A stretch of 64,000 nt of DNA from Ypsolopha sequella (lineage: Eukaryota > Arthropoda > Insecta > Lepidoptera > Ypsolophidae). The stretch spans positions 186,001 through 250,000 of the forward strand of contig CAKOHE010000107.1 of assembly GCA_934047225.1 (NCBI GenBank). Direction: 5' to 3'. The position numbers and the translations under genes were made by a program. How positions within the stretch are numbered: position 1 is the stretch's first letter; every line of letters begins with the position of its first letter. Below, in pieces: positions 38,924 to 50,748 of this stretch. The notes beneath the pieces are model-generated. The model searched no databases. It was given only the letters and a program-made list of their open reading frames with translations, and had not been told where the DNA came from.

Positions 38924-40915
38924 TGCGAAGAGATAAGGGGCACGTTCTTGCTCTTATGCGAAGGGATAAGGGGCGCGTTATTGCTCTTATGCGAAGGGAT
39001 AAGGGGCACGTTCTTGCCCTTATGCGAAGTGATAAGAGGCGCGTTCTTACTCTTATGCGAAGGGATAAGGGGCGCGTTCTTGCCCTTATGCGAAGGGATA
39101 AGAGGCACGTTCTTGCTCTTATGCGAAGGGATAAGGAGTGCGTTATTGCTCTTATGCGAAGGGATAATGGGCACATTATTGCTCTTATGCTAAGGGATAA
39201 GGGGCGCGTTCTTGGTCTTATGCGAAGGGATAAGGGGTGCGTTCTTACTCTTATGCGAAGGGATAAGGGGCAGGTTCTTGCCCTTATGCGAAGGGATAAA
39301 GGGCACATTCTTGCCCTTATGCGAAGGGATAAGGGGCACGTTCTTGCTTTTATGCGAAAGGATAAGAGGCGCGTTCTTACTCTTATGCGAAGAAATAAGG
39401 GGCGCGTTCTTGCCCTTATGCGAAGGGATAAGAGGCGCATTCTTACTCTTATGCGAAGGGATGAAGGGCGCGTTATTGCTCTTATGCAAAGGGATGAAGG
39501 GCGCGTTATTGCTCTTATGCAAAGGGATAAGGGGACGTTATTGCTCTTATGCAAAGGGATGAAGGGCGCGTTATTGCTCTTATGCGAAGGGATAAGGGGC
39601 GCGTTATTGCTCTTATGCAAAGGGATGAGGGGCACGTTCTTGCTCTTATGCGAAGGGATAAGGGGCACGTTCTTGCTCTTATGCGAAGGGATAAGGGGCA
39701 CGTTATTGCTCTTATGCAAAGGGATAAGGGGCACGTTATTGCTCTTATGCAAAGGGATGACGGGCGCGTTATTGCTCTTATGCGAAGAGATAAGGGGCAC
39801 GTTCTTGCTCTTATGCGAAGGGATAAGGGGCGCGTTATCGCTCTTATGCGAAGGGATAAGGGGCACGTTCTTGCCCTTATGCGAAGTGATAAGAGGCGCG
39901 TTCTTACTCTTATGCGAAGGGATAAGGGGCGCGTTCTTGCCCTTATGCGAAGGGATAAGAGGCACGTTCTTGCTCTTATGCGAAGGGATAAGGAGTGCGT
40001 TATTGCTCTTATGCGAAGGGATAATGGGCACATTATTGCTCTTATGCGAAGGGATAAGGGGCGCGTTCTTGCCCTTATGCGAAGGGATAAGGGGCACGTT
40101 ATTGCTCTTATGCTAAGGGATAAGGGGCGCGTTCTTGGTCTTATGCGAAGGGATAAGGGGTGCGTTCTTACTCTTATGCGAAGGGATAAGGGGCAGGTTC
40201 TTGCCCTTATGCGAAGGGATAAAGGGCACATTCTTGCCCTTATGCGAAGGGATAAGGGGCACGTTCTTGCTCTTATGCGAAAGGATAAGAGGCGCGTTCT
40301 TACTCTTATGCGAAGGAATAAGGGGCGCGTTCTTGCTCTTATGCAAAGGGATGAGATGCACGTTCTTGCTCTTATGCGAAGGGATAAGGGGCGCGTTATT
40401 GCTCTTATGCGAAGGGATAAGGGGCACGTTCTTGCCCTAATGCGAAGGGATAAAGGGCACATACTTGCCCTTATGCGAAGGGATAAGGGGCACGTTCTTG
40501 CTCTTATGCGAAGGGATAAGAGGCGCGTTCTTACTCTTATGCGAAGGGATAAGGGGCGCGTTCTTGCTCTTATGCGAAGGGATAAGGGGCGCGTTCTTGC
40601 CCATATGCGAAGGGATAAGGGGCACGTTCTTGCTCTTATGCGAAGGGATAAGATGCGCGTTATTGCTCTTATGCGAAGGGATAAGGGGCACGTTCTTGCC
40701 CTTATGCGAAGGGATAAGGGGCATGTTCTTGCTCTTATGCGAAGGGATAAGAGGCGCGTTCTTACTGTTATGCGAAGGGATAAGGGGCGCGTTTTTGCCC
40801 TTATGCGAAGGGATAAGGGGCACGTTCTTGCTCTTATGCGAAGGGATGAGGGGCACGTTCTTACTCTTATCGGAAGGGATAAGAGGCGCGTTTTTGCCCT
40901 TATGCGAAGGGATAA
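37020..40915. repeat. 4,223-bp array duplication, copy 1
   Basis: Variant order matches 41,243-45,138 with a constant offset of 4,223 bp (128 monomers less the 1-bp deletion). The match was followed at 37,448, 37,844, 39,190, 40,113 and 40,465. Only scattered single-base differences are seen, so this looks like one of the youngest large duplications. Confidence 0.88.
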
Positions 40916-41242
40916 GGGGCACGTTATTGCTCTTATGCAAAGGGATGAAGGGCGCGTTATTGCTCTTATGCAAAGGAATGAGGGGCACGTTATTGCTCTT
41001 ATGCGAAGGGATAAGGGGCGCGTTATTGCTCTTATGCAAAGGGATGAGGGGCACGTTATTGCTCTTATGCAATGGGATAAGGGGCACGTTCTTGCCCTTA
41101 TGCGAAGGGATAAGGGGCATGTTCTTGCTCTTATGCGAAGGGATAAGAGGCGCGTTCTTACTGTTATGCGAAGGGATAAGGGGCGCGTTTTTGCCCTTAT
41201 GCGAAGGGATGAGGGGCACGTTCTTACTCTTATCGGAAGGGA

Positions 41243-44200
41243 TAAGGGGCGCGTTATTGCTCTTATGCAAAGGGATAAGGGGCACGTTATTGCTCTTATG
41301 CAAAGGGATGAAGGGCGCGTTATTGCTCTTATGCAAAGGAATGAGGGGCACGTTATTGCTCTTATGCGAAGGGATAAGGGGCGCGTTATTGCTCTTATGC
41401 AAAGGGATGAGGGGCACGTTATTGCTCTTATGCAATGGGATAAGTGGCGCGTTATTGCTCTTATGCAAAGGGATGAAGGGCGCGTTATTGCTCTTATGAA
41501 AAGGGATGAGGGGCACGTTATTGCTCTTATGCAAAGGGATGAAGGGCGCGTTATTGCTCTTATGAAAAGGGATGAGGGGCACGTTATTGCTCTTATGCAA
41601 TGGGATAAGGGGCGCGTTATTGCTCTTATGCAAAGGGATGAAGGGCGCGTTATTGCTCTTATGAAAAGGGATGAGGTGCACGTTATTGCTCTTATGCAAA
41701 GGGATGAAGGGCGCGTTATTGCTCTTATGCAAAGGGATGAGGGGCACGTTATTGCTCTTATGCAATGGGATAAGGGGCGCGTTATTGCTCTTATGCAAAG
41801 GGATAAGGGGCACCGTATTGCTCTTATGCAAAGGGATGAAGGGCGCGTTATTGCTCTTATGCAAAGGGATGAGGGGCACGTTATTGCTCTTATGCGAAGG
41901 GATAAGGGGCGCGTTATTGCTCTTATGCAAAGGGATGAGGGGCACGTTATTGCTCTTATGCAATGGGATAAGGGGCAAGTTATTGCTCTTATGCAAAGGG
42001 ATAAGGGGCACGTTATTGCTCTTATGCAAAGGGATGAAGGGCGCGTTATTGCTCTTATGAAAAGGGATGAGGGGCACGTTATTGCTCTTATGCAAAGGGA
42101 TGAAGGGCGCGTTATTGCTCTTATGCAAAAGGATAAGGGGCACGTTATTGCTCTTATGCAAAGGGATGAAGGGCGCGTTATTGCTCTTATGCGAAGGGAT
42201 AAGGGGCGCGTTATTGCTCTTATGCAAAGGGATGAGGGGCACGTTTTTGCTCTTATGCGAAGAGATAAGGGGCACGTTCTTGCTCTTATGCGAAGGGATA
42301 AGGGGCGCGTTATTGCTCTTATGCGAAGGGATAAGGGGCACGTTCTTGCCCTTATGCGAAGTGATAAGAGGCGCGTTCTTACTCTTATGCAAAGGAATGA
42401 GGGGCACGTTCTTGCTCTTATGCGAAGGGATAAGGGGCGCGTTATTGCTCTTATGCAAAGGGATGAGAGGCACGTTATTGCTCTTATGCAATGGGATAAG
42501 GGGCGCGTTATTGCTCTTATGCAAAGGGATAAGGGGCACGTTATTGCTTTTATGCAAAGGGATGAAGGGCGCGTTATTGCTCTTATGCGAAGGGATAAGG
42601 GGCACGTTATTGCTCTTATGCAAAGGGATAAGGGGCATGTTATTGCTCTTATGCAAAGGGATGAGGGGCACGTTATTGCTCTTATGCGAAGGGATAAGGG
42701 GCACGTTCTTGCTCTTATGCAAAGGGATAAGGGGCGCGTTATTGCTCTTATGCAAAGGGATGAGTGGCGCGTTATTGTTCTTATGCAAAGGGATGAAGGG
42801 CGCGTTATTGCTCTTATGCAAAGGGATGAAGGGCGCGTTATTGCTCTTATGCAAAGGGATAAGGGGCACGTTATTGCTCTTATGCAAAGGGATGAAGGGC
42901 GCGTTATTGCTCTTATGCGAAGGGATAAGGGGCGCGTTATTGCTCTTATGCAAAGGGATGAGGGGCACGTTCTTGCTCTTATGCGAAGGGATAAGGGGCA
43001 CGTTCTTGCTCTTATGCGAAGGGATAAGGGGCACGTTATTGCTCTTATGCAAAGGGATAAGGGGCACGTTATTGCTCTTATGCGAAGGGATAAGGGGCGC
43101 GTTATTGCTCTTATGCAAAGGGATGAGGGGCACGTTATTGCTCTTATGCGAAGAGATAAGGGGCACGTTCTTGCTCTTATGCGAAGGGATAAGGGGCGCG
43201 TTATTGCTCTTATGCGAAGGGATAAGGGGCACGTTCTTGCCCTTATGCGAAGTGATAAGAGGCGCGTTCTTACTCTTATGCGAAGGGATAAGGGGCGCGT
43301 TCTTGCCCTTATGCGAAGGGATAAGAGGCACGTTCTTGCTCTTATGCGAAGGGATAAGGAGTGCGTTATTGCTCTTATGCGAAGGGATAATGGGCACATT
43401 ATTGCTCTTATGCTAAGGGATAAGGGGCGCGTTCTTGGTCTTATGCGAAGGGATAAGGGGTGCGTTCTTACTCTTATGCGAAGGGATAAGGGGCAGGTTC
43501 TTGCCCTTATGCGAAGGGATAAAGGGCACATTCTTGCCCTTATGCGAAGGGATAAGGGGCACGTTCTTGCTTTTATGCGAAAGGATAAGAGGCGCGTTCT
43601 TACTCTTATGCGAAGAAATAAGGGGCGCGTTCTTGCCCTTATGCGAAGGGATAAGAGGCGCATTCTTACTCTTATGCGAAGGGATGAAGGGCGCGTTATT
43701 GCTCTTATGCAAAGGGATGAAGGGCGCGTTATTGCTCTTATGCAAAGGGATAAGGGGACGTTATTGCTCTTATGCAAAGGGATGAAGGGCGCGTTATTGC
43801 TCTTATGCGAAGGGATAAGGGGCGCGTTATTGCTCTTATGCAAAGGGATGAGGGGCACGTTCTTGCTCTTATGCGAAGGGATAAGGGGCACGTTCTTGCT
43901 CTTATGCGAAGGGATAAGGGGCACGTTATTGCTCTTATGCAAAGGGATAAGGGGCACGTTATTGCTCTTATGCAAAGGGATGACGGGCGCGTTATTGCTC
44001 TTATGCGAAGAGATAAGGGGCACGTTCTTGCTCTTATGCGAAGGGATAAGGGGCGCGTTATCGCTCTTATGCGAAGGGATAAGGGGCACGTTCTTGCCCT
44101 TATGCGAAGTGATAAGAGGCGCGTTCTTACTCTTATGCGAAGGGATAAGGGGCGCGTTCTTGCCCTTATGCGAAGGGATAAGAGGCACGTTCTTGCTCTT

Positions 44201-45138
44201 ATGCGAAGGGATAAGGAGTGCGTTATTGCTCTTATGCGAAGGGATAATGGGCACATTATTGCTCTTATGCGAAGGGATAAGGGGCGCGTTCTTGCCCTTA
44301 TGCGAAGGGATAAGGGGCACGTTATTGCTCTTATGCTAAGGGATAAGGGGCGCGTTCTTGGTCTTATGCGAAGGGATAAGGGGTGCGTTCTTACTCTTAT
44401 GCGAAGGGATAAGGGGCAGGTTCTTGCCCTTATGCGAAGGGATAAAGGGCACATTCTTGCCCTTATGTGAAGGGATAAGGGGCACGTTCTTGCTCTTATG
44501 CGAAAGGATAAGAGGCGCGTTCTTACTCTTATGCGAAGGAATAAGGGGCGCGTTCTTGCTCTTATGCAAAGGGATGAGATGCACGTTCTTGCTCTTATGC
44601 GAAGGGATAAGGGGCGCGTTATTGCTCTTATGCGAAGGGATAAGGGGCACGTTCTTGCCCTAATGCGAAGGGATAAAGGGCACATACTTGCCCTTATGCG
44701 AAGGGATAAGGGGCACGTTCTTGCTCTTATGCGAAGGGATAAGAGGCGCGTTCTTACTCTTATGCGAAGGGATAAGGGGCGCGTTCTTGCTCTTATGCGA
44801 AGGGATAAGGGGCGCGTTCTTGCCCATATGCGAAGGGATAAGGGGCACGTTCTTGCTCTTATGCGAAGGGATAAGATGCGCGTTATTGCTCTTATGCGAA
44901 GGGATAAGGGGCACGTTCTTGCCCTTATGCGAAGGGATAAGGGGCATGTTCTTGCTCTTATGCGAAGGGATAAGAGGCGCGTTCTTACTGTTATGCGAAG
45001 GGATAAGGGGCGCGTTTTTGCCCTTATGCGAAGGGATAAGGGGCACGTTCTTGCTCTTATGCGAAGGGATGAGGGGCACGTTCTTACTCTTATCGGAAGG
45101 GATAAGAGGCGCGTTTTTGCCCTTATGCGAAGGGATAA
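41243..45138. repeat. 4,223-bp array duplication, copy 2
   Basis: Counterpart of 37,020-40,915. It contains the third copy of the 32-bp monomer (about 43,741) and overlaps the right-edge segment shared with 1-4,950, so 1-1,290, 39,154-40,440 and 43,377-44,663 form a three-member family. Confidence 0.88.
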
Positions 45139-48100
45139 GGGGCACGTTCTTACTCTTATGCGAAGGGATAAGGGGCGCGTTTTTGCTATTATGCGAAGGG
45201 ATAAGAGGCGCGTTCTTACTCTTATGCGAAGGGATAAGGGGCGCGTTCTTGCCCTTATGCGAAGGGATAAGAGGCGCATTCTTACTCTTATGCGAAGGGA
45301 TAAGGGGCGCGTTCTTGCCCTTATGCGAAGGGATAAGAGGCACGTTCTTGCTCTTATGCGAAGGGATAAGGGGCGCGGTATTGCTCTTATGCGAAGGGAT
45401 AAGGGGCACGTTCTTGCTCTTATGCGAAGGGATAAGAGGCGCGTTCTTACTCTTATGCGAAGGGATAAGGGGCGCGTTCTTACTCTTATGCGAAGGGATA
45501 AGAGGCGCATTCTTACTCTTATGCGAAGGGATAAGGGGCGCGTTCTTGCCCTTATGCGAAGGGATAAGAGGCACGTTCTTGCTCTTATGCGAAGGGATAA
45601 GGGGCGCGTTATTGCTCTTATGCGAAGGGATGAGGGGCGCGTTATTGCTCTTATGCAAAGGGATGAGGGGCACGTTATTGCTCTTATGCAAAGGGATAAG
45701 GGGCGCGTTATTGCTCTTATGCAAAGGGATAAGGGGCACTTTATTGCTCTTATGAAAAGGGATGAAGGGCGCGTTATTGCTCTTTAGCGAAGGGATAAGA
45801 GGCACGTTCTTGCTCTTATGCGAAGGGATAAGGGGCGCGTTATTGCTCTTATGCGAAGGGATAAGGGGCGGGTTCTTGCTCTTATGCGAAGGGATAAGGG
45901 GCGCGTTATTGCTCTTATGCGAAGGGATAAGGGGCGCGTTCTTGCCCTTATGCGAAGGGATAAGGGGCGCGTTCTTGCCCTTATGCGAAGGGATAAGGGG
46001 CGCGTTTTTGCTCTTATGCGAAGGGATAAGGGGCGCGTTATTGTCCTTATGCGAAGGGATAAGAGGCGCGTTCTTACTCTTATGCGAAAGGATAAGGGGC
46101 GCGTTCTTGCCCTTATGCGAAGGGATAAAGGGCACATTCTTGCCCTTATGCGAGGGGATAAGGGGCACGTTCTTGCTCTTATGCGAAGGGATAAGAGGCG
46201 CGTTCTTACTCTTATGCGAAGGGATAAGGGGCGCGTTATTGCTCTTATGCAAAGGGATGAGGGGCACGTTCTTGCTCTTACGCGAAGGGATAAGGGGCGC
46301 GTTATTGCTCTTATGCAAAGGGATAAGGGGCACGTTATTGCTCTTATGCAAAGGGATAAAGGGCACGTTATTGCTCTTATGCAAAGGGATAAGGGGCACG
46401 TTATTGCTCTTATGCAAAGGGATAAGGGGCGCGTTCTTGCTCTTATGCGAAGGGATAAGGGGCACGTTCTTGCTCTTATGCGAAGGGATAAGGGGCGCGT
46501 TATTGCTCTTATGCAAAGGGATGAGGGGCACGTTCTTGCCCTTATGCGAAGAGATAAGGGGCGCGTTATTGCTCTTATGCGAAGGGATAAGGGGCACGTT
46601 CTTGCTCTTATGCAAAGGGATGAGGCGCACATTCTTGCTCTTATGCGAAGGGATAAGGGGCGCGTTCTTGCCCTTATGCGAAGGGATAAGAGACGCGTTC
46701 TTACTCTTATGCGAAGGGATAAGGGGCGCGTTCTTGCTCTTATGCGAAGGGATAAGGGGCACGTTATTGCTCTTATGCGAAGGGATAAGGGGCACGTTCT
46801 TGCCTTTATGCGAAGGGATAAGAGGCGCGTTCTTACTCTTATGCGAAGGGATAAGGGGCGCGTTCTTGCCCTTATGCAAAGAGATAAGGGGCACGTTCTT
46901 GCTCTTATGCGAAGGGATAAGGGGCACGTTCTTGCTCTTATGCCAAGGGATAAGGGGCGCGTTATTGCTCTTATGCGAAGGGATAAGGGGCACGTTCTTG
47001 CTCTTATGTGAAGGGATAAGGGGTGCGTTCTTGCTCTTATGCGAAGGGATAAGGGGCGCGTTATTGTTCTTATGCAAAGGGATGAGGGGCGCGTTCTTAC
47101 TCTTATGCAAAGGGATTAGGGGCACGTTCTTGCTCTTATGCGAAGGTATAAGGGGCGCGTTATTGCTCTTATGCAAAGGGATAAGGGGCGCGTTCTTACT
47201 CTTATGCAAAGGGATAAGGGGCACGTTCTTGCTCTTATGCGAAGGGATAAGGGGCGCGTTATTGCTCTTATGCGAAGGGATAAGGGGCACATTATTGCTC
47301 TTATGCGAAGGGATAAGGGGCGCGTTCTTGCCCTTATGTGAAGGAATAAGGGGCACGTTATTGCTCTTATGCTAAGCGATAAGGGGCGCGTTATTGCTCT
47401 TATGCAAAGGGATGAGGGGCACGTTCTTGCTCTTACGCGAAGGGATAAGGGGCGCGTTATTGCTCTTATGCAAAGGGATGAGGGGCACGTTCTTGCTCTT
47501 ATGCGAAGGGATAAGGGGCACGTTATTGCTCTTATGCGAAGGGATAAGAGGCGCGTTCTTACTCTTATGCGAAGGGATAAGGGGCGCGTTATTGCTCTTA
47601 TGCAAAGGGATGAGGGGCACGTTCTTGCTCTTACGCGAAGGGATAAGGGGCGCGTTATTGCTCTTATGCAAAGGGATGAGGGGCACGTTCTTGCTCTTAT
47701 GCGAAGGGATAAGGGGCACGTTATTGCTCTTATGCGAAGGGATAAGAGGCGCGTTCTTACTCTTATGCGAAGGGATAAGGGGCGCGTTATTGCTCTTATG
47801 CAAAGGGATGAGGGGCACGTTCTTGCTCTTACGCGAAGGGATAAGGGGCGCGTTATTGCTCTTATGCAAAGGGATGAGGGGCACGTTCTTGCCCTTATGC
47901 GAAGGGATAAGAGGCGCGTTCTTACTCTTATGCGAAGGGATAAGGGGCGCGTTCTTGCCCTTATGCGAAGGGATAAAGGGCACATTCTTGCCCTTATGCG
48001 AAGGGATAAGGGGCACGTTCTTGCTCTTATGCGAAGGGATAAGAGACGCGTTCTTACTCTTATGCGAAGGGATAAGGGGCGCGTTATTGCTCTTATGCAA

Positions 48101-48425
48101 AGGGATGAGGGGCACGTTCTTGCTCTTATGCGAAGGGATAAGGGGCACGTTCTTGCTCTTATGCGAAGGGATAAGGGGCACGTTATTGCTCCTATGCAAA
48201 GGGATAAGGGGCACGTTATTGCTCTTATGCAAAGGGATAAGGGGCACGTTATTGCTCTTATGCAAAGGGATAAGGGGCGCGTTCTTGCACTTATGCGAAG
48301 GGATAAAGGGCACGTTCTTGCTCTTATGCGAAGGGATAAGGGGCGCGTTATTGCTCTTATGCAAAGGGATGAGGGGCACGTTCTTGCTCTTATGCAAAGG
48401 GATGAGGGGCACATTCTTGCTCTTA
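43377..48425. repeat. Array-edge segment, copy at right (paired with 1-4,950)
   Basis: This is the counterpart of 1-4,950, with a net gain of three monomers. In the left copy the array continues past 4,950 with GGGGGGGTTATT monomers; here it ends within two monomers. Confidence 0.85.
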
Positions 48426-48459
48426 TGCGATGGGATAAGGGGCGCGTTCTTGCCCTTAT

Positions 48460-48671
48460 AAAAAGTTGTTATTTGTTTTCTCAATACTCAAATATTAATA
48501 AAAGTAGGCTTATTAGTACTATTAAAACATGAGCACGTTAAACCACTGCACTGGTTAACAGCTCGTATAATAGATGTATTCCCGGGCTCAGATGGCAAAG
48601 CTTTTACTGTTAAAACTAGTAAAGGCACAGTAATACGCACAAGTATCACAAAAGTATGTGTCTTACCATAA
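48460..48671 (+). pseudogene. 3' end of a BEL/Pao pol gene (DUF5641-like), isolated fragment
   Basis: Too short to stand out as an ORF, but a frame from about 48,489 to the TAA at 48,669-48,671 encodes LVLLKHEHVKPLHWLTARI followed by a DVFPGSDG block, then VKTSKGTVIR, ending TKVCVLP and stop. This order (LVLLK, PLHW, ARI, FPG.DG, VRT/VKT..G...R, K.C.LP) is the C-terminal domain that follows the integrase core in BEL/Pao elements (Pfam DUF5641, from memory). It begins right beside the end of the minisatellite; no integrase core precedes it and no LTR was recognised after it. It reads opposite to the BEL element at 49,604-57,147, so it is a separate, older remnant. Confidence 0.75.
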
Positions 48672-49380
48672 GAATAATAAATACCTTTTAGGTCTGCTGT
48701 GTGCTTCTCGTTAGTGAGCTGCTGGATTCGTCTTGGGGATTTTTTGTATGTGTTACCGTGCATATATCGTATGAGGTTTTTTCTTAGTGAGCTATGTTTC
48801 AATTGGCTCCTAAGTCTTGTTAGAATAAGTTTTTCTTTTTTTTACATGATAATGTAAGTGGAAGAAATAATTAATATAGTTGTTAAATTAAGGGTATGGT
48901 AAATAAGCTACTATCTATAAGTTCCTCTATATTTAATAACTGATGTCTATCCAGTATTTTTCTTTATGCTTGTATAATTATTTCAAGACTGGTTTGGATA
49001 AGTTTGAGCTTATCTCTGTCTGGTGAATGACTTTTTGCCTTTTGTTACACATAAAGTTAAACTATAGTTCAACGCTAGACATTGTAATGAAGTACATAGC
49101 TACCTAATTTAAACATTACTTTTTACTTTAAGTTACATAATCATTTATATCTTTTGAAATTGTATGTTAAAGATTATATAACTTTATAGCTCACTGGGGC
49201 AAGTGAAATTAAAACAAAGTTTTCTTTTTCAGTTGATTTTTTGGTATAACGGAAACAGTCACTGTAATTATATAATAAACACTTAAGATGCATATACTGT
49301 AGTAAATGTTAGCATGGCTTTTCTGAAATGATGTTCAAGCTAGTTATCGACATAATTTTAGTTTTAGTTTTTGTTTTTTT
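48672..49380. other. AT-rich intergenic DNA
   Basis: No gene, repeat or structural element was recognised in this stretch. It may include decayed 3' LTR of the BEL/Pao remnant just before it, but no matching second LTR is present. Confidence 0.5.
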
Positions 49381-49603
49381 AAATATGTTTCACTGTCATT
49401 TCACATCTTTGCCGCCGGCCCCAGTTATGTACGAGGCTAATCGCACATATACTATAAAGCTACCTACATATTTAGTTGTACACTAACCGTTGTTCTAAAT
49501 ATGTTTCACTGTCATTTCACATCTTTGCCGCCGGCCCCAGTTATGTACGAGGCTAATCGCACATATACTATAAAGCTACCTACATATTTAGTTGTACACT
49601 AAC
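49381..49603. repeat. 116-bp tandem repeat, copy 1 and first 107 bases of copy 2
   Basis: Copy 1 is 49,381-49,496. Copy 2 starts at 49,497 and is cut after 107 bases by the LTR retrotransposon; its last nine bases (CGTTGTTCT) are at 57,153-57,161. Each unit contains TTTCACTGTCATTTCACATC, GCCGCCGGCCCCAG and CACTAACCGTTG. Copies 1 and 2 look identical over the shared part. Confidence 0.9.
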
Positions 49604-50295
49604 TGTGTGGTAAAAAACGCTCGTTGCTACCACAAATTGTAGCTTACAAAAAGTGGTAATACTGACTAGTGACGGGCATCAGCGTCACTAGTGCGAGGAT
49701 TCCATAACCACGCTCAGACACCACTAATTGTATGCTAAAGGGCGATACTTGCAGCTGGAACAGGGGCCCATAGGCTGTCCCAGATTTATAGTCTACAAGT
49801 ATCCTATATTCTACAAAAAATAGTATAAAATGTCCTACCAGACAATTGTATGATGACCTCATCAGCTAGTCTTCGCACGGAATCCTTCCGCTGCGGAGTC
49901 CAAAGTGTGTCGGTGTTGTGGCACGTGGTTCACCTTCCACTGCGAATCTAAACACGACCCACCTATCCCGGGATGCATCCGAACCCAGAAGAAATGATAA
50001 TGGACAAGTCCACTTGTCGCACACCGCGTGGATATAGGTTATTTCACACACACAGGAAATACACTCAAAATGGTCTTCACACCAAATTATCGTCAGCCAT
50101 TGACCTAATTGTTGTTCTTTACGATGTCCAAATCGATTTCCCTTGTATTAAGCCCTTATTATAACACATATTAAAATCGTCCGCGATCTGTACCAATTTC
50201 CACGTCCCTCGTTTTTTTTGACAGCTCCAAGTCCATAGACAAAATATATAGACCATTGATGGATGCGTTCCGAAATATACATTTTATTCTGAACA
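49604..50295 (-). repeat. 3' LTR of the BEL/Pao element
   Basis: The base order matches 56,456-57,147 at a constant offset of 6,852; no difference was found when the two were read side by side, including the run of eight T near the end. Confidence 0.93.
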
Positions 50296-50306
50296 GTCCC
50301 CCGCTC
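50296..50306 (-). promoter_or_regulatory. Probable polypurine tract
   Basis: Directly before the 3' LTR the minus strand reads GAGCGGGGGAC, a purine-rich run in the place where plus-strand DNA priming occurs in LTR retrotransposons. Confidence 0.55.
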
Positions 50307-50437
50307 TGGGCTGAGCAATCAGTCCACTAGCTCATACAACCGGGAGACGGGAGAAAGTTGTCATGGCTCGTCACAAAATCGAACCTTCGACCAACACCTC
50401 TGCGACGCGTGGAGTTCCGTCTCCGCCAAAACAACTT

Positions 50438-50506
50438 TAATATACGGCTCCGGCGCCAAAACAAGGATAGCAAGTTCATATCCTTCAAAAGAATTAAATT
50501 TCCTTC
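50438..50506 (-). pseudogene. DUF5641-like C-terminal remnant of BEL/Pao pol
   Basis: The minus strand encodes GNLILLKDMNLLSLFWRRSR, matching the LVLLK...PLHW..ARI pattern seen also in the separate fragment at 48,489-48,671. The remainder of the domain is not recognisable before the polypurine tract. Confidence 0.55.
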
Positions 50507-50748
50507 CCTAGGATGCTCAGTCCTGTCTGACCACAGAGAGGACGAGAGTTGAGGACCGCTTCCACTTAACAATATACAGTGGCAAGCTCCTCAAAAGTTA
50601 GGACAGTTTCCCCAATAACGCAGCGGAGGTGGGTCTTCGCCGACTTGACGGCAGCTTAAAAAAATTCCCTCCCCAGTGAGGGCAATTTGGGGGACTGAAC
50701 CGCCAAGTTACCCCTTTCCGGGCGAAGATTTAACTTAAACTAGCATAG

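Larger units (their letters stand above)
10564..48459. repeat. 33-bp minisatellite array, right segment
   Basis: The same 33-bp monomer continues for 37.9 kb (about 1,150 copies) and stops at 48,459, where CCCTTAT is followed by unrelated AT-rich DNA. From 10.57 to about 30 kb monomers are mainly GCAAAGG, GAAAAGG and GCAATGG types with TTATT; from about 30.2 kb, and increasingly after 38 kb, GCGAAGG/TTCTT types return. Monomers with GATTAGG recur and act as landmarks. Apart from the two 32-bp units near 39,518 and 43,741, no length change breaks the open frames (one minus-strand frame runs from 24,225 to 10,537). Confidence 0.97.

Noticed and set aside
1..48459. CRISPR array
   Set aside because: There are no unique spacers; the unit is a contiguous 33-bp tandem repeat, and the surroundings are eukaryotic transposons with no cas genes.
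1..48459. Telomeric or centromeric repeat
   Set aside because: The monomer is not TTAGG-like, and nothing in the sequence shows centromere function.
1..48459. Array length or long duplications as assembly artefact
   Set aside because: Copies differ by scattered variants and whole-monomer gains, which simple assembly duplication would not produce. It cannot be fully excluded without reads.
48488..48802. Minus-strand 104-codon frame beside the array
   Set aside because: The plus strand here encodes the recognisable BEL/Pao C-terminal fragment; the minus frame is its shadow.
49644..49862. Small ORFs in the LTRs (also 49,866-50,051, 49,973-50,164 and copies at 56,496-57,016)
   Set aside because: They occur identically in both LTRs, overlap on both strands and show no protein motif.
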